Shown: positions 17,775-29,032, counted from the stretch's first letter. The stretch: DNA of 64,000 nt from Vibrio sagamiensis NBRC 104589 (GCF_007990935.1 NZ_BJXJ01000025.1:1-64000), one strand, 5' to 3'. Notes: generated by a model from the sequence alone, not told the origin. Numbers and translations are program-made.

Positions 17775-19363
17775 TGATTAGGGGATAATATCGTAGGCCC
17801 GCTGTTTTTTGACTTATTTGGGTAATCTAGCGTGTAGTGTAAGCCTCGACTTTCTTTCCTTTGCATAGCACAACGCACCATAAGCTCGGCCACTTGAAGT
17901 AAATTACGTAATTCAAGCAAGTTATTTGAGACCCGAAAGTTGCTATAATACTCATGGGTTTCTTGTTGGAGCATTTGAATCCGCCGTAATGCTCTCTCTA
18001 AACGTTTGTCTGTACGCACAATGCCCATATAGTCCCACATGAACAAGCGTAATTCATGCCAGTTATGCTGTATGATTACCTCTTCATCACTATGAGTTAC
18101 TTGACTCTCATCCCAGCAAGGTACAGTTGGAACGATCTCTACATGAGGGTGATGTTGTAAAATATCTTTTGCCGCAGACCAAGCATAAACGACACACTCC
18201 AATAATGAGTTTGATGCCATTCGATTTGCACCATGTAAACCGGTATAACTTACCTCACCAATTGCATATAAATTCTTCAAGTCAGTTTGTCCGTTTTGGT
18301 TTACCATGACACCGCCACAAGTGTAATGGGCTGCAGGTACTACAGGGATCGGCTCTTGAGTCATGTCGATTCCTAAATCCATTAAACGTGAATAAATAGT
18401 TGGGAAGTGTTTGATAATAAAGTTTGCTGGTTTATGACTGATATCTAGGTACATACAATCTGCACCTAAGCGTTTCATCTCAAAGTCGATAGCACGAGCA
18501 ACGACATCTCGAGGAGCTAACTCTTTGCGCTGATCAAACTCGGGCATAAAACGAGAACCATCCGGCCTGCGTAGATAAGCTCCTTCACCTCGAAGTGCTT
18601 CAGTTAGAAGAAAATTACGTGCTTCAGGGTGGTACAGGCAAGTTGGGTGAAACTGATTAAACTCCATGTTGGCAACCCGACAACCAGCACGCCAAGCAAT
18701 AGCAATTCCATCCCCCGATGAAACATCAGGGTTAGAGGTATACTGGTAAACTTTTGAAGCTCCACCTGTAGCTAAAACAACAAATTTTGCTTTTACCGTT
18801 TCGACTTGTTCTTCGTTTAGGTTCCAGATATAAGCACCAATAACTTTGTTTTTCTCTTTAGTAATAAGATCCAGAGCATTGTGGCGTTCTAATACCTGAA
18901 TATTTGGGTGATTGTGGACGTTGTCTTGCAGTGATGTTTGCACGGCCATACCGGTTGCATCTGCTGCATGTAAAATGCGCCTACGGCTATGGCCCCCTTC
19001 TTGAGTCAGGTGGTATCGAGGTTGCCCATCTGAATCATTATCTTCGCGGTCAAAAGGAACGCCACCATCAATGAGCCATTGGACACATTTCTTTGAGTTT
19101 TCCGCGATGAATTTCACGGTATCTTCGTTACAAATGCCATCGCCAGCAATTTGAGTGTCTTCAACATGAGATTCAATGCTATCTGATTCATCGAAGACTG
19201 CGGCTATACCGCCTTGAGCATAAAAAGTTGCGCCTTCGCTTCGTTGGCCTTTACTTAGTACAATCACATTACAGTGGTTAGCAACCCTTAATGCTAGTGA
19301 GAGTCCAGCTGCGCCACTCCCGACGACTAGCACATCACATTCGTGTTCACGGTTTGTGTTCAT
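17771..19363 (-). CDS. nadB: L-aspartate oxidase
   Basis: FAD enzyme that oxidises aspartate to iminoaspartate for NAD synthesis. The 530 residues begin with the FAD-binding [15 protein letters not shown], then [12 protein letters not shown]. Active-site blocks [31 protein letters not shown] and HYTCGGV are present, and the C-terminal helical domain carries [13 protein letters not shown]. The length is close to E. coli NadB (540). It is divergent from rpoE, the conserved arrangement. Its 3' end overlaps the ygfX stop by 4 bp on the other strand. Confidence 0.96.
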   Translation of the reverse strand: MNTNREHECDVLVVGSGAAGLSLALRVANHCNVIVLSKGQRSEGATFYAQGGIAAVFDESDSIESHVEDTQIAGDGICNEDTVKFIAENSKKCVQWLIDGGVPFDREDNDSDGQPRYHLTQEGGHSRRRILHAADATGMAVQTSLQDNVHNHPNIQVLERHNALDLITKEKNKVIGAYIWNLNEEQVETVKAKFVVLATGGASKVYQYTSNPDVSSGDGIAIAWRAGCRVANMEFNQFHPTCLYHPEARNFLLTEALRGEGAYLRRPDGSRFMPEFDQRKELAPRDVVARAIDFEMKRLGADCMYLDISHKPANFIIKHFPTIYSRLMDLGIDMTQEPIPVVPAAHYTCGGVMVNQNGQTDLKNLYAIGEVSYTGLHGANRMASNSLLECVVYAWSAAKDILQHHPHVEIVPTVPCWDESQVTHSDEEVIIQHNWHELRLFMWDYMGIVRTDKRLERALRRIQMLQQETHEYYSNFRVSNNLLELRNLLQVAELMVRCAMQRKESRGLHYTLDYPNKSKNSGPTILSPNH

Positions 19364-19729
19364 TTTTACTTTACAATCCTGCTATGGAGTGCTCAAAGCA
19401 CCTCGCTTATATTCCTCATTTGTACATCTATAAACAACTTGATACTGATGATTATGGTGTGTTGTTTTGATTAAATAGATGAAAGCATGAGCATTTCGTT
19501 GAGTCATGGTCTGAAAGTGGGTGTTCCGCGGTCTACAAAGGAATAGTAATAGTTTGTCAATACCATTGCTTTTCTGCTTTCTACCCAGCACAATCTATAC
19601 AGCGAACGTGATTATACCTATTTACCGACTACTATGCTCGTTTGTTGGTTTTTGACAATTCATGAGTAAATAGTCGAGAGGCAGATCACATGTTTCCGTA
19701 CAAACTAAAGATAAAAATCGATTGGATAC
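19364..19729. other. non-coding gap between nadB and the rpoE promoter
   Basis: Intergenic DNA between two divergent genes. A small minus-strand reading frame exists here, but it has no recognisable family and no ribosome-binding site. The region presumably carries the nadB promoter and possibly a second upstream rpoE promoter. Confidence 0.4.
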
Positions 19730-19757
19730 GGAACTTTTTATGGCTATTGGAGTCACA
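19730..19757 (+). promoter_or_regulatory. predicted sigma-E autoregulated promoter of rpoE
   Basis: GGAACTT (19730-19736) matches the sigma-E -35 element exactly. After a 15-nt spacer comes GTCACA (19752-19757), close to the GTCTAA -10. It lies about 100 bp before rpoE, where E. coli also has a sigma-E promoter driving rpoE-rseABC. No transcript start was tested. Confidence 0.65.
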
Positions 19758-19857
19758 TTAAGTGCTCAAGTAAGCAGTGGTGTCAATACTACATTTTGCA
19801 GAAGTAGCTCTTTGCTATATCAAGTTTAGAGCATAACAAATAGGAGTATCCGCTCGA

Positions 19858-20436
19858 ATGAACGAGCAACTGACCGATCAAGTATTGATTGAGCGTGTTC
19901 AGAATGGTGATAAGCAAGCATTTAATTTGCTGGTAACGAAATACCAAAACAAAGTATGCAACCTTATTTCCAGATACGTCAGTAATCCTGGTGATGTACC
20001 AGATGTAGCACAAGAAGCATTTATTAAAGCTTATCGGGCGATTCCAACCTTTAGAGGGGAGAGTGCTTTTTATACTTGGTTATATCGTATTGCCGTGAAT
20101 ACTGCGAAAAATCACATTGTTGCTCAAGGGCGTAGACCTCCAGCAACCGATGTTGATGCTGACGAAGCTGAATTTTACGAAACGAGTAATGCCTTAAAAG
20201 AAATATCGAACCCTGAGAACTTAGCGTTGTCAAAAGAATTGCAACGGATAGTATTCAATGCAATTGAGGCATTACCAGAAGATTTAAAAACGGCAATGAC
20301 TTTGCGAGAGCTCGATGGCTTAAGTTATGAAGATATTGCTGAAGTGATGGATTGCCCTGTAGGGACGGTACGTTCCCGTATCTTCCGTGCTCGTGAGGCT
20401 GTGGAAAAGAAAATAAAACCTCTTCTACAACGCTAG
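19858..20436 (+). CDS. rpoE: RNA polymerase sigma factor RpoE (sigma-E)
   Basis: Extracytoplasmic-function sigma factor that turns on the envelope-stress regulon when outer-membrane protein folding fails. The 192 residues match E. coli RpoE (191): region 2 with NPGDVPDVAQEAFIKAYR and FYTWLYRIAVNTAKN, and region 4 with MTLRELDGLSYEDIAEVMDCPVGTVRSR. The start is the ATG at 19858 behind TAGGAGTATCC. It heads rpoE-rseA-rseB-rseC and is held by RseA, its antisigma factor encoded next. Confidence 0.98.
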   Translation: MNEQLTDQVLIERVQNGDKQAFNLLVTKYQNKVCNLISRYVSNPGDVPDVAQEAFIKAYRAIPTFRGESAFYTWLYRIAVNTAKNHIVAQGRRPPATDVDADEAEFYETSNALKEISNPENLALSKELQRIVFNAIEALPEDLKTAMTLRELDGLSYEDIAEVMDCPVGTVRSRIFRAREAVEKKIKPLLQR

Positions 20437-20462
20437 TACAAGTGATAACTATGGTGAAAATA

Positions 20463-21086
20463 ATGGCTGACAAAGAGAAACTTTCAGCGTTCATAGATGG
20501 AGAATTGGTCGATAAAGCGCTAATACAAGAATTAGAGCAAGACCAAGATAGCCTTGATACGTGGCAGAGCTATCATCTGATCGGTGATGTGATGCGAGGC
20601 GATGCGGCAGCAAAACCAGAATGGAATATTGCTGCAAGCGTAGCGTTGGCATTAGAAAACGAGCCCATACATCGTAAGGTTGATTCTAGTAATAATAATG
20701 TTATCTCAATTGATCGCGTTACTAAAGAGTCACAGCCTAAACCTTACCAAGCAAAACAAATGCTACCCAATTGGTTGACTCAGTTAGGTCAAGTATCGAT
20801 AGCTGCATGTGTATCACTTGTCGTGATTTTGGGAGTTCAGCAGTACGGTGATGATTCTGCTTCCTCTTCTACGGAGCAATTACCTGTTCTTCAGACGGTA
20901 CCATTCTCGGGTAGTGCAGAACCTGTGAGCTTGACTCGGGAGTCAGTTGAGCGCACACCTAGTGAAGTTAATATACAAGAGCAACGTAAACGGGTTCAAG
21001 CTATGTTAATGGACCATGAATTACAACTTAGAATCAACAAAGACACTCATAAAAAAGAAGCTTCTTTGACTTCGGGAATTGAATGA
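20463..21086 (+). CDS. rseA: anti-sigma-E factor RseA
   Basis: Single-pass inner-membrane protein whose cytoplasmic part holds sigma-E inactive until DegS and RseP cleave it. The N-terminal part EKLSAFIDGELVD and WQSYHLIGDVMRGD match the sigma-binding domain. One membrane segment, VSIAACVSLVVILGVQ, lies at about residues 108-123, followed by a periplasmic tail. ATG at 20463 (MADKEKL, 207 residues) is chosen over the ATG at 20442 because GGTGA precedes it and it fits the family start. It overlaps rseB by 4 bp. Confidence 0.95.
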   Translation: MADKEKLSAFIDGELVDKALIQELEQDQDSLDTWQSYHLIGDVMRGDAAAKPEWNIAASVALALENEPIHRKVDSSNNNVISIDRVTKESQPKPYQAKQMLPNWLTQLGQVSIAACVSLVVILGVQQYGDDSASSSTEQLPVLQTVPFSGSAEPVSLTRESVERTPSEVNIQEQRKRVQAMLMDHELQLRINKDTHKKEASLTSGIE

Positions 21087-22048
21087 AAAAACGTCTGTTC
21101 AGCACTTGCGCTTTGTTCAGTTTGATAACATATCAAGCCTTTGCTGGTGTTAAGCCCGCAGAGGCTTTGTTGCACCAAATGAGTCAAGCAAGCAAGGATT
21201 TGAGCTATGAACTCTCTTACATTCTGATTAAAAAGAGCAGTATCGAACCTTTGCTCTACCGTCATGCAAATCATGAGCGATCTCAATATGCTCACTTGAT
21301 GTATTTAAGTGGGCCGGTAAGAGAGGTGATTCAGCGTGATAGTGAGGTCAGTTACATTGAGACTGGTAGTGAACCGTTTACTATTGAGTCTGGTAAAATG
21401 GTTGCTCCAATCATGCCAATGCTTAATACCAATATCGATGAACTTAATTTATATTACGATTATGTCAATTTAGGCCGAGCTCGAGAAGCAGGGGTCGCCA
21501 CACAAGTATTACGTATTGTGCCCAAAGATGGCTTACGCTACTCCTATGTCTTATGGATTGATGAAAATTCGAAGCTGCCTTTACGAGCAGATTTACTTGA
21601 TCGTGACGGAGAGATAATTGAGCAATACCGAACTATATCTTATTCGGTAACTCCTAAGATAGCTGATTTAATGAGTGCTCTGCATGATGTCAAACTACCC
21701 GAAGTGTTGACTATGCCAAAGACAGATCTAGGTGTGAGTAGCTGGAAACTTACTTGGGTTCCGGATGGTTTTGAACCCAATGAATTGAATCGTTATCGAA
21801 TGGCTGTAACAGATCAACTTGTTGAAAGCCAGCTCTATTCTGATGGATTGTTCAGTTTTTCTGTATACGTTGCCCATAAAGATGACAACTCATTGAAAGG
21901 TCAAATTGTACGCCAAGGTCGCCGAACTTTACACAGTTCTGTTGTTGGTAGCCATGAAATTTCTATAGTTGGTGATATCCCTCCTACAACAGCAAAACGT
22001 ATTGCTAAATCTTTACGCTTTGATAATACCAAGGGTAATACAAAATGA
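21083..22048 (+). CDS. rseB: periplasmic sigma-E regulator RseB
   Basis: Periplasmic protein that binds the RseA tail and shields it from DegS; it senses mislocalised lipopolysaccharide. The 321 residues start with a signal peptide (MKKRLFSTCALFSLITYQAFA, cut after AFA) and show the two-domain MucB/RseB layout with ALLHQMSQASKDLSYE near the N-terminus and SWKLTWVPDGF opening the second domain. E. coli RseB has 318 residues. ATGA coupling with rseA and rseC on both sides indicates one operon. Confidence 0.95.
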   Translation: MKKRLFSTCALFSLITYQAFAGVKPAEALLHQMSQASKDLSYELSYILIKKSSIEPLLYRHANHERSQYAHLMYLSGPVREVIQRDSEVSYIETGSEPFTIESGKMVAPIMPMLNTNIDELNLYYDYVNLGRAREAGVATQVLRIVPKDGLRYSYVLWIDENSKLPLRADLLDRDGEIIEQYRTISYSVTPKIADLMSALHDVKLPEVLTMPKTDLGVSSWKLTWVPDGFEPNELNRYRMAVTDQLVESQLYSDGLFSFSVYVAHKDDNSLKGQIVRQGRRTLHSSVVGSHEISIVGDIPPTTAKRIAKSLRFDNTKGNTK

Positions 22049-22515
22049 TGACTGCCCTAGCGACGATTATTAAGGTTGATCGGCGAGGTCCTGAATATAA
22101 TGTGATACTGAGTTGTGAGCAACAAACCAGTTGCAGCAGCTGCTCATCACAAAAAAGCTGTGGTACTGGCGTTGTATCCAAAGCATTGGGTAATAAAACA
22201 TTATCGTGGCATTTAACAACAGCTCAACAGGTTAAAGTTGGGCAAGTCGTAGAAATTGGTTTCCCTGAATCGAGCCTGATTTATTCGGCAATGATTGTCT
22301 ACCTTTTGCCTCTGTGTGGTTTGATTCTGGGTGCACTTATAGGGCACTTTTTCTTGGTTCCATTTTTTTCTGCCGGAGAAGGGCCCGTTATTATAGCTTC
22401 TGCAATTTTTACTGGTGCCAGTATATGGCTAGCGAAGTACTTTTCATGCTTTCAAGAAGAAATAGCCAAGCATCAAGTAACATTAGTTCGAGTCCTTGGC
22501 GAATCCATCCAATAG
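22045..22515 (+). CDS. rseC: SoxR-reducing / sigma-E locus protein RseC
   Basis: Inner-membrane protein of the RseC/MucC family. It modestly affects sigma-E activity and in E. coli is linked to SoxR reduction together with the Rsx complex. The 156 residues have a cytoplasmic cysteine cluster (CEQQTSCSSCSSQKSC, about residues 25-40) that could bind metal or an Fe-S cluster, then two membrane segments (SAMIVYLLPLCGLILGALIG and VIIASAIFTGASIWLA). It overlaps rseB by 4 bp and closes the rpoE operon; lepA follows after 126 bp. Confidence 0.93.
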   Translation: MMTALATIIKVDRRGPEYNVILSCEQQTSCSSCSSQKSCGTGVVSKALGNKTLSWHLTTAQQVKVGQVVEIGFPESSLIYSAMIVYLLPLCGLILGALIGHFFLVPFFSAGEGPVIIASAIFTGASIWLAKYFSCFQEEIAKHQVTLVRVLGESIQ

Positions 22516-22641
22516 GCTGTACTCTTTAAATAAGGTGCGCCCGCTAATGAAATTGGGTAGAATCTGTCAACTTAATTGAAATGCTGTCACTGAACGGCTT
22601 TCTACTGTCCCTATTTTTAAAGAGTTAGTCACCCTAAATCT

Positions 22642-24435
22642 ATGAAGCACATTCGTAACTTTTCGATTATCGCCCACATCGACCATGGTAAGTCGACCCT
22701 TTCAGACCGTCTTATCCAAGTTTGTGGCGGATTAAGCGACCGTGAAATGGCCGCACAGGTTCTTGATTCTATGGATCTTGAACGTGAGCGTGGTATCACT
22801 ATCAAATCTCAGAGTGTGACGCTGAATTACACGGCGAAAGACGGTGAGACTTATCAGCTGAACTTCATCGATACGCCGGGGCACGTTGACTTTGCATACG
22901 AAGTATCGCGTTCTCTAGCCGCTTGTGAAGGTGCGTTGCTGGTGGTTGATGCCGGCCAAGGTGTAGAAGCTCAAACGCTTGCTAACTGTTACACCGCGAT
23001 CGAAATGGACTTGGAAGTTGTTCCAATCCTAAACAAGATTGATTTGCCTGCTGCAGACCCTGAGCGTGTTGCGGAAGAAATTGAAGAGATCGTTGGTATC
23101 GATGCAATGGAAGCAACACGTTGTTCAGCGAAGACCGGAATCGGTGTTGATGATGTCTTAGAGAACATCGTTTCTGCTATTCCAGCCCCAGAAGGTGATC
23201 CTGATGCGCCATTGCAAGCGTTGATCATTGACTCGTGGTTTGATAACTACTTAGGTGTTGTTTCTTTGGTTCGAATTAAAAATGGTTCGCTCAAGAAAAA
23301 CGACAAAATTAAAGTAATCAGTACCGGGCAAACTTGGGGGGTTGATCGTTTAGGTATCTTTACACCGAAACAAGTGGATACTGACGTTTTGCGTACTGGT
23401 GAAGTAGGCTGGGTTGTCTGTGGCATTAAAGATATTCTTGGTGCTCCTGTTGGTGATACGCTAACACTGGCCAAACATGGCAGTGAAAAGCCGTTGCCAG
23501 GCTTTAAGAAAGTAAAGCCTCAGGTTTATGCTGGATTGTTCCCAGTGTCGTCAGATGATTACGAAAACTTCCGTGATGCTCTGGGTAAATTGAGCTTAAA
23601 TGATGCCTCTCTATTCTATGAGCCAGAGAACTCGGCTGCATTAGGGTTTGGTTTCCGTTGTGGTTTCCTTGGTATGCTACACATGGAAATCATCCAAGAA
23701 CGTTTAGAGCGTGAATACGATCTTGACCTTATTACGACGGCTCCAACAGTAGTTTATGAAGTGGTGCAAACCGACGGTACGATGCTTTATGTCGATAGCC
23801 CAGCAAAACTGCCTGCAGTTAATGACATTGAAGAGATTCGTGAACCGATTGCTCGCTGTAATATTTTGGTACCATCAGATTACCTCGGTAACGTCATCAC
23901 GCTTTGTGTTGAGAAACGTGGTACTCAGGTCGATATGGTGTACCATGGCAATCAAGTAGCTGTAACTTACGACATTCCAATGGCAGAGGTAGTACTAGAT
24001 TTCTTTGACCGTTTGAAGTCTACTTCTCGTGGCTATGCGTCACTAGATTACAACTTCCAGCGTTTTGAAGCTTCGAACATGGTTCGTGTTGATGTTCTGT
24101 TAAATGGCGATAAAGTTGACGCACTTGCATTGATTACGCATAAAGACCAGTCACAAATGCGTGGACGTCAGCTGGTCGAGAAAATGAAAGAGTTCATTCC
24201 TCGTCAGATGTTCGATATTGCGATACAAGCTGCCATCGGTAACCACATTATTGCGCGTTCTACTGTAAAACAATTACGTAAGAATGTTATCGCTAAGTGT
24301 TACGGTGGTGACGTGAGTCGTAAGAAGAAGCTTCTAAAGAAACAGAAAGAAGGTAAGAAACGTATGAAGCAGATCGGTAACGTTGAACTGCCTCAAGAAG
24401 CTTTCCTCGCAATTCTTCACGTAGGTAAAGATTAG
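22642..24435 (+). CDS. lepA: elongation factor 4 (LepA) GTPase
   Basis: Ribosome-dependent GTPase similar to EF-G, affecting initiation and back-translocation. The 597 residues match E. coli LepA (599). G motifs: AHIDHGKS (P-loop), DTPGHVDF, and NKIDLPAAD. The C-terminal LepA-specific domain ends with [23 protein letters not shown] and the sequence [11 protein letters not shown]. The ATG at 22642 is the family start. It is followed by lepB, the standard gammaproteobacterial pair. Confidence 0.98.
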   Translation: MKHIRNFSIIAHIDHGKSTLSDRLIQVCGGLSDREMAAQVLDSMDLERERGITIKSQSVTLNYTAKDGETYQLNFIDTPGHVDFAYEVSRSLAACEGALLVVDAGQGVEAQTLANCYTAIEMDLEVVPILNKIDLPAADPERVAEEIEEIVGIDAMEATRCSAKTGIGVDDVLENIVSAIPAPEGDPDAPLQALIIDSWFDNYLGVVSLVRIKNGSLKKNDKIKVISTGQTWGVDRLGIFTPKQVDTDVLRTGEVGWVVCGIKDILGAPVGDTLTLAKHGSEKPLPGFKKVKPQVYAGLFPVSSDDYENFRDALGKLSLNDASLFYEPENSAALGFGFRCGFLGMLHMEIIQERLEREYDLDLITTAPTVVYEVVQTDGTMLYVDSPAKLPAVNDIEEIREPIARCNILVPSDYLGNVITLCVEKRGTQVDMVYHGNQVAVTYDIPMAEVVLDFFDRLKSTSRGYASLDYNFQRFEASNMVRVDVLLNGDKVDALALITHKDQSQMRGRQLVEKMKEFIPRQMFDIAIQAAIGNHIIARSTVKQLRKNVIAKCYGGDVSRKKKLLKKQKEGKKRMKQIGNVELPQEAFLAILHVGKD

Positions 24436-24488
24436 GGTTGAACTATTTCACACTCTTGTCTGTCGTAAAGATGTTACACAGTTAAATA

Positions 24489-24525
24489 AGTGAAAGGGTT
24501 CCGGCTCTTTCACTTTCGTATTTTT
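24489..24525 (+). terminator. hairpin between lepA and lepB
   Basis: AGTGAAAG / CTTTCACT, extended by a G-T and a G-C pair, with a 6-nt loop; a broken T-tract (TTCGTATTTTT) follows. It sits 15-25 bp before lepB, so it may reduce read-through from lepA rather than stop it. Confidence 0.45.
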
Positions 24526-24540
24526 AGATAAGGGAATTTA

Positions 24541-25443
24541 ATGGCCGCTATATTTTCAAAATTTTTGTTTTTTGCCACTTTAATTACGGGTATTGTGTGG
24601 CTGTTAGAAAAGCTGGTTTTTGCTAAAAAACGCCAAGCTAAATTAGAAGGAATAGAAGCTCAAACAGAAAATGGCTTGGATTCAGCTACGTTGGAGCAAC
24701 TGAAAAAACAGCCTTGGTGGATCGAAAACAGTGTATCCATTTTTCCAGTTATCGCGTTCGTTTTAGTATTACGGTCTTTTCTTTACGAACCTTTTCAAAT
24801 TCCATCTGGTTCAATGATGCCAACATTGCTGGTAGGGGATTTTATTTTAGTTGAAAAATACGCTTATGGTTTGAAGGATCCGGTTTGGCGTACTGAACTG
24901 GTTGAAACAGGTAAGCCCGAGCGTGGCGATATTGTGGTCTTTAAATATCCGCCAAACCCAAGTTTAGACTATATCAAACGTGTTGTTGGTTTACCCGGTG
25001 ATAAAATTCATTATTCAAAAGATAAACAATTATGCATTCAGCCTATGGGTGAGTCAGCTTGTACGAAAATCGAGCTTAGTAATGCTGAGAAAAGTGAATT
25101 TTTAGCTAACGGCGGTATTCCACAAATTCAAATGGATGAAAAGTTGGGTGATGTAGAACACAAAGTCTTATTTAACCCAATGGTGCGCAATCGAGAGCAA
25201 ATGTATTTCCCACGTCCTGGTACGACAGAATGGGTAGTACCAAAAGGGCACTATTTTGCTATGGGGGATAACCGTGATAACAGTTCGGATAGTCGTTATT
25301 GGGGTTTTGTTCCTGAAGCTAACTTAGTTGGCAAAGCGGTTGCTATTTGGACCAGTTTCGAATTTGACCACGATGCTGATAGTATTCTACCTTCATGGAT
25401 ACCAACAGGAGTGCGTTTTGAACGCATCGGCGGTATTCACTAA
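24541..25443 (+). CDS. lepB: signal peptidase I (leader peptidase)
   Basis: Inner-membrane serine protease that removes signal peptides from exported proteins. The 300 residues have two N-terminal membrane segments (about 4-22 and 62-78), then the catalytic serine in PSGSMMPT (Ser91) and the general base lysine in [11 protein letters not shown] (Lys146). Box E is [15 protein letters not shown]. The Ser/Lys spacing equals that of E. coli LepB. It lies between lepA and rnc, a conserved order; rnc follows after 20 bp. Confidence 0.97.
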   Translation: MAAIFSKFLFFATLITGIVWLLEKLVFAKKRQAKLEGIEAQTENGLDSATLEQLKKQPWWIENSVSIFPVIAFVLVLRSFLYEPFQIPSGSMMPTLLVGDFILVEKYAYGLKDPVWRTELVETGKPERGDIVVFKYPPNPSLDYIKRVVGLPGDKIHYSKDKQLCIQPMGESACTKIELSNAEKSEFLANGGIPQIQMDEKLGDVEHKVLFNPMVRNREQMYFPRPGTTEWVVPKGHYFAMGDNRDNSSDSRYWGFVPEANLVGKAVAIWTSFEFDHDADSILPSWIPTGVRFERIGGIH

Positions 25444-25463
25444 CCACTAAATATCGAGAGAGT

Positions 25464-26141
25464 ATGAATTCTCCAATAGATAAACTAGAGAGAAAGCTCG
25501 GCTACCAATTTAAGGATGCCGAGTTTATTCATTTGGCGCTGACACATCGTAGTGCCAACAGTAAACACAATGAACGTCTTGAGTTTCTGGGCGATTCAAT
25601 TTTAAGTTTTGTCATCGCTGATGAACTTTACCATCGATTCCCTAAAGTGAACGAAGGTGATATGAGTCGTATGCGTGCGACTTTGGTTCGTGGGCATACA
25701 TTGGCGGAGCTGGGTCGAGAGTTCGGCCTTGGAGATTATTTAAAATTAGGTCCAGGTGAATTGAAAAGTGGCGGTTTTCGTCGTGACTCGATTTTGGCTG
25801 ATGCAGTAGAAGCTATTATCGGCGCAATTTACCTTGATAGTGATATTGAGATTGTTCGTGGCATTATACTCAGTTGGTATCGCTCTCGTCTTGATGCGAT
25901 TCAACCAGGAGTATCGCAAAAAGATCCAAAAACTCGCTTACAAGAGTTTTTGCAAGGTAGAAGAAAACCTCTACCTTTATACACAGTGACTAATATTAAA
26001 GGTGAAGCACACAATCAAGAGTTCACGGTTGAGTGTGACGTAGCAGGTGTGGATGAGCCTGTGATTGGTAAAGGCACCAGTCGCCGCAAGGCAGAACAGG
26101 CGGCTGCAGAAATAGCACTTGAGCAACTAATACATGGCTGA
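25464..26141 (+). CDS. rnc: ribonuclease III
   Basis: Double-strand-specific endonuclease that processes ribosomal RNA precursors and many structured RNAs. The 225 residues (E. coli 226) show the signature [12 protein letters not shown], the catalytic D...E pair in [13 protein letters not shown], and a C-terminal double-stranded-RNA-binding domain with [18 protein letters not shown]. Its 3' end overlaps era by 8 bp, as in E. coli, so the two are translationally coupled. Confidence 0.98.
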   Translation: MNSPIDKLERKLGYQFKDAEFIHLALTHRSANSKHNERLEFLGDSILSFVIADELYHRFPKVNEGDMSRMRATLVRGHTLAELGREFGLGDYLKLGPGELKSGGFRRDSILADAVEAIIGAIYLDSDIEIVRGIILSWYRSRLDAIQPGVSQKDPKTRLQEFLQGRRKPLPLYTVTNIKGEAHNQEFTVECDVAGVDEPVIGKGTSRRKAEQAAAEIALEQLIHG

Positions 26142-27096
26142 TAATGAATTTGATATCGATGCATTTTTTGCATCACACGGCGAGCCGAGCTCTCCAGAGA
26201 ACCAACATTGTGGTTTTATCGCCATTGTTGGTCGTCCAAACGTAGGTAAATCTACTCTTCTGAACAAGATTCTGGGGCAGAAAATCTCTATTACATCGCG
26301 TAAGCCACAAACGACGCGCCACCGCATTATGGGCGTTGACACAGATGGTGATTACCAAGCGATTTATGTAGATACTCCAGGTTTACATATTGAAGAAAAG
26401 CGTGCCATCAATCGTTTAATGAATCGTGCGGCTAATTCATCCCTAAGTGATGTGAACTTAGTCTTCTTTTTAGTTGACGGAACTCATTGGACAAAAGATG
26501 ATGAAATGGTTTTGACTAAGTTGCAAAAGTCGAAATTTCCGGTCGTGCTTTGTGTTAATAAAGTGGATAACGTTCAAGATCGTAATGAAGTCATGATGCA
26601 CATGGCGGATATGTCCAAGAAAATGGACTTTGTCGATGTCGTCCCAATTTCCGCCAAACAAGGTAAAAATATCGACGTATTACATAAACACGTTAGAGAC
26701 CACTTGCCAGCAGCGACCCATCATTTTCCAGAAGAGTACGTTACTGACCGCTCTCAGCGCTTTATGGCATCTGAGATTGTCCGTGAAAAGCTGATGCGCT
26801 TTACCGGTGAGGAACTGCCTTACTCGGTTACGGTTGAAATCGAACGCTTTGATTACAACCCTGATACCGATGGCTTCCACATCAATGCATTAATTCTTGT
26901 CGAACGCAACGGACAAAAGAAAATGGTAATTGGCAAAGGTGGAGATAAGATCAAAACCATTGGCCGTGAAGCACGTCTTGATATGGAAGAATTGTTTGGT
27001 CGTAAAGTCTATTTAGAAACATGGGTTAAAGTAAAATCAGGCTGGGCTGACGATGAGCGAGCGCTTCGTTCATTAGGTTATATTGATGATCTATAA
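26134..27096 (+). CDS. era: GTPase Era
   Basis: Essential GTPase that binds 16S rRNA and helps assemble the 30S subunit. G motifs visible: [26 protein letters not shown] and NKVDNV. The C-terminal KH domain carries [17 protein letters not shown]. The 320 residues are about 19 longer than E. coli Era because of an N-terminal extension ([21 protein letters not shown]), common in vibrios. It is coupled to rnc and followed by a strong hairpin before recO. Confidence 0.97.
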   Translation: MADNEFDIDAFFASHGEPSSPENQHCGFIAIVGRPNVGKSTLLNKILGQKISITSRKPQTTRHRIMGVDTDGDYQAIYVDTPGLHIEEKRAINRLMNRAANSSLSDVNLVFFLVDGTHWTKDDEMVLTKLQKSKFPVVLCVNKVDNVQDRNEVMMHMADMSKKMDFVDVVPISAKQGKNIDVLHKHVRDHLPAATHHFPEEYVTDRSQRFMASEIVREKLMRFTGEELPYSVTVEIERFDYNPDTDGFHINALILVERNGQKKMVIGKGGDKIKTIGREARLDMEELFGRKVYLETWVKVKSGWADDERALRSLGYIDDL

Positions 27097-27131
27097 TTTT
27101 GTCTAGCTGATTTTCCAAACAAGTATCGATG

Positions 27132-27167
27132 AAACTAAGGAGCCGATGGCTCCTTAGTTTTAATTTT
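27132..27167 (+). terminator. terminator between era and recO
   Basis: Thirteen-bp perfect stem AAACTAAGGAGCC / GGCTCCTTAGTTT with the 3-nt loop GAT and a TTTTAATTTTC tail. It separates lepB-rnc-era from recO-pdxJ-acpS, so recO either has its own promoter or receives partial read-through. Confidence 0.85.
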
Positions 27168-27185
27168 CTGGATATATGACCTTTA

Positions 27186-27911
27186 ATGAGCAATTTATCT
27201 TCTGAAGGCTTTCAACGCTGTTTTGTTTTACATCGGCGTCCTTATAGCGAATCGAGCCTCATTCTTGATGTGTTCAGTGAAGAATATGGGCGCATGACTC
27301 TGATGGCAAAGGGAGCTCGTGGTAAGCGCTCCCATTTGAAGGGGGCATTGCAAGCTTTTACCCCTTTACTTTTGAAGTGGTCTGGTAAAGGTTCGATGAA
27401 AACTTTGCGTCAAGCTGAGCCCATCAGCTTGGGGTTACCTCTGACTGGCATTAATCTTTATTCTGCTATGTACGTCAATGAGCTTATTGGCCGAGTACTG
27501 ATGTCAGAAGTGCCTATGCCTGCGTTATTTCATGATTATTTGCATGCATTAACCGAGCTAGCGCAGTGTGATAATCCAGAACCTGCCTTACGCCGTTTTG
27601 AGTTAGCGCTGCTCTCTGCTATGGGGTATGGCGTTGATTTTCTTCACTGTGCTGGAACGGGCGAGCCTGTCGAGTCAGAAATGACCTATCGTTATCGAGA
27701 GCAAAAAGGGTTTATTGCATCAGTGAGGCGCGATAACCTTACTTTCTTGGGCAATGAGCTTATTGCAATCAGTGAACGGCGTTTCATCACTAAAGAGCAG
27801 TTAAAAGCGGCAAAACGCTTTACACGACTAGCCCTAAAGCCGTATCTTGGCGGCAAACCTTTAAAAAGTCGAGAATTGTTCATTCAGACAGCACGGAGTA
27901 ATGGAAAATGA
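27186..27911 (+). CDS. recO: DNA repair protein RecO
   Basis: RecFOR-pathway mediator that helps RecA load onto SSB-coated single-stranded DNA. The 241 residues start with the N-terminal OB-fold ([27 protein letters not shown] split over residues 9-35) and carry [17 protein letters not shown] and the [16 protein letters not shown] helix. The E. coli protein has 242 residues. The 3' end overlaps pdxJ by 4 bp. The ATG at 27186 lacks a clear ribosome-binding site. Confidence 0.96.
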   Translation: MSNLSSEGFQRCFVLHRRPYSESSLILDVFSEEYGRMTLMAKGARGKRSHLKGALQAFTPLLLKWSGKGSMKTLRQAEPISLGLPLTGINLYSAMYVNELIGRVLMSEVPMPALFHDYLHALTELAQCDNPEPALRRFELALLSAMGYGVDFLHCAGTGEPVESEMTYRYREQKGFIASVRRDNLTFLGNELIAISERRFITKEQLKAAKRFTRLALKPYLGGKPLKSRELFIQTARSNGK

Positions 27912-28639
27912 GCTCAATTTATTTAGGCGTTAACATCGACCATATTGCTACTTTACGCAATGCGCGTGGTACCAAATACCCTGATCCTGTGCATGCAGCA
28001 GAAATTGCCGAGCGTGCTGGAGCTGACGGTATTACTATTCATTTACGTGAAGACCGACGTCATATCCTAGATCGTGATGTACGTATCCTTCGTGAAACGA
28101 TTCAAACACGTATGAATCTTGAAATGGCAGTAACGGACGAGATGGTTGAGATCGCGCTAAAAACTCAGCCTGAATTTGTTTGTTTAGTACCAGAAAAACG
28201 TGAAGAATTAACCACAGAAGGTGGGTTAGATGTTGTAGGGCAATTAGACAAAGTCAAATCTGCAACACAAAAGTTGACTCAAGCTGGAATTAAGGTATCT
28301 CTGTTCATTGATGCTGATCGCCAGCAAATTGATGCAGCTCACGCTTGTGGTGCGCCCTATATTGAGCTTCATACTGGTCATTATGCTGATGCAGTGACTG
28401 AGGAAGAGCAGCAAGATGAATTAAAAAAGATCGCAGCAGGAGCAAGTTATGCTCATGACCTCGGGATCATCGTCAATGCTGGACATGGTTTGACTTACCA
28501 TAATGTGACTCCAATTGCAGCCTTACCAGAAATCTACGAACTGAATATTGGCCATTCCATTATTGGTCGAGCCGTTTTTGATGGTTTAGATAAAGCGGTT
28601 GCTGACATGAAAGCAATCATGCTAGCTGCGCGAAAGTAA
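27908..28639 (+). CDS. pdxJ: pyridoxine 5'-phosphate synthase
   Basis: Closes the ring of vitamin B6 by joining 3-amino-2-oxopropyl phosphate with deoxyxylulose 5-phosphate. The 243 residues match E. coli PdxJ. Blocks visible: [48 protein letters not shown], and the C-terminal [15 protein letters not shown]. It overlaps recO by 4 bp (ATGA) and is followed 12 bp later by acpS. Epd in this window works in the same pathway. Confidence 0.98.
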   Translation: MSSIYLGVNIDHIATLRNARGTKYPDPVHAAEIAERAGADGITIHLREDRRHILDRDVRILRETIQTRMNLEMAVTDEMVEIALKTQPEFVCLVPEKREELTTEGGLDVVGQLDKVKSATQKLTQAGIKVSLFIDADRQQIDAAHACGAPYIELHTGHYADAVTEEEQQDELKKIAAGASYAHDLGIIVNAGHGLTYHNVTPIAALPEIYELNIGHSIIGRAVFDGLDKAVADMKAIMLAARK

Positions 28640-28651
28640 TCAGGTTTTGTT

Positions 28652-29032
28652 ATGGCGATCTTAGGTTTGGGTACAGATATTGCGGAGATTGAACGCATTG
28701 AAACTGCGCTTGATCGCACTGGGGAAGCGTTTGCAAAACGTATTCTTTGCCCACAAGAAATCGTGACATTCTCTGGTTTAAAACAAAAAGGGCGTTATTT
28801 AGCGAAGCGTTTTGCTGCCAAAGAAGCGGCGGCTAAAGCTCTGGGGACTGGGATTGCAAAAGGTGTAACCTTTCATGACTTTTGTATTTTGAATGATGAA
28901 CTGGGTAAACCTATGTTGGTTTTATCAGGTAAAGCAAAAGAGCTTGCTTCCTTTAAAGGAATTCAATCTACGCATATTTCGATTTCTGATGAACGTCACT
29001 ATGCCGTTGCAACTGTAATTTTTGAATCTTAA
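28652..29032 (+). CDS. acpS: holo-[acyl-carrier-protein] synthase
   Basis: Transfers 4'-phosphopantetheine from CoA to acyl carrier protein, making it functional in fatty acid synthesis. The 126 residues have the metal-binding start [14 protein letters not shown] and the signature [19 protein letters not shown], and end at [14 protein letters not shown]. It ends the recO-pdxJ-acpS group and converges on barA. A long hairpin lies in the gap. Confidence 0.97.
   Translation: MAILGLGTDIAEIERIETALDRTGEAFAKRILCPQEIVTFSGLKQKGRYLAKRFAAKEAAAKALGTGIAKGVTFHDFCILNDELGKPMLVLSGKAKELASFKGIQSTHISISDERHYAVATVIFES

Noticed and set aside
19382..19591. 69-residue minus-strand reading frame between nadB and rpoE
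   Set aside because: No homology, no ribosome-binding site, and an odd composition for a protein; treated as chance.
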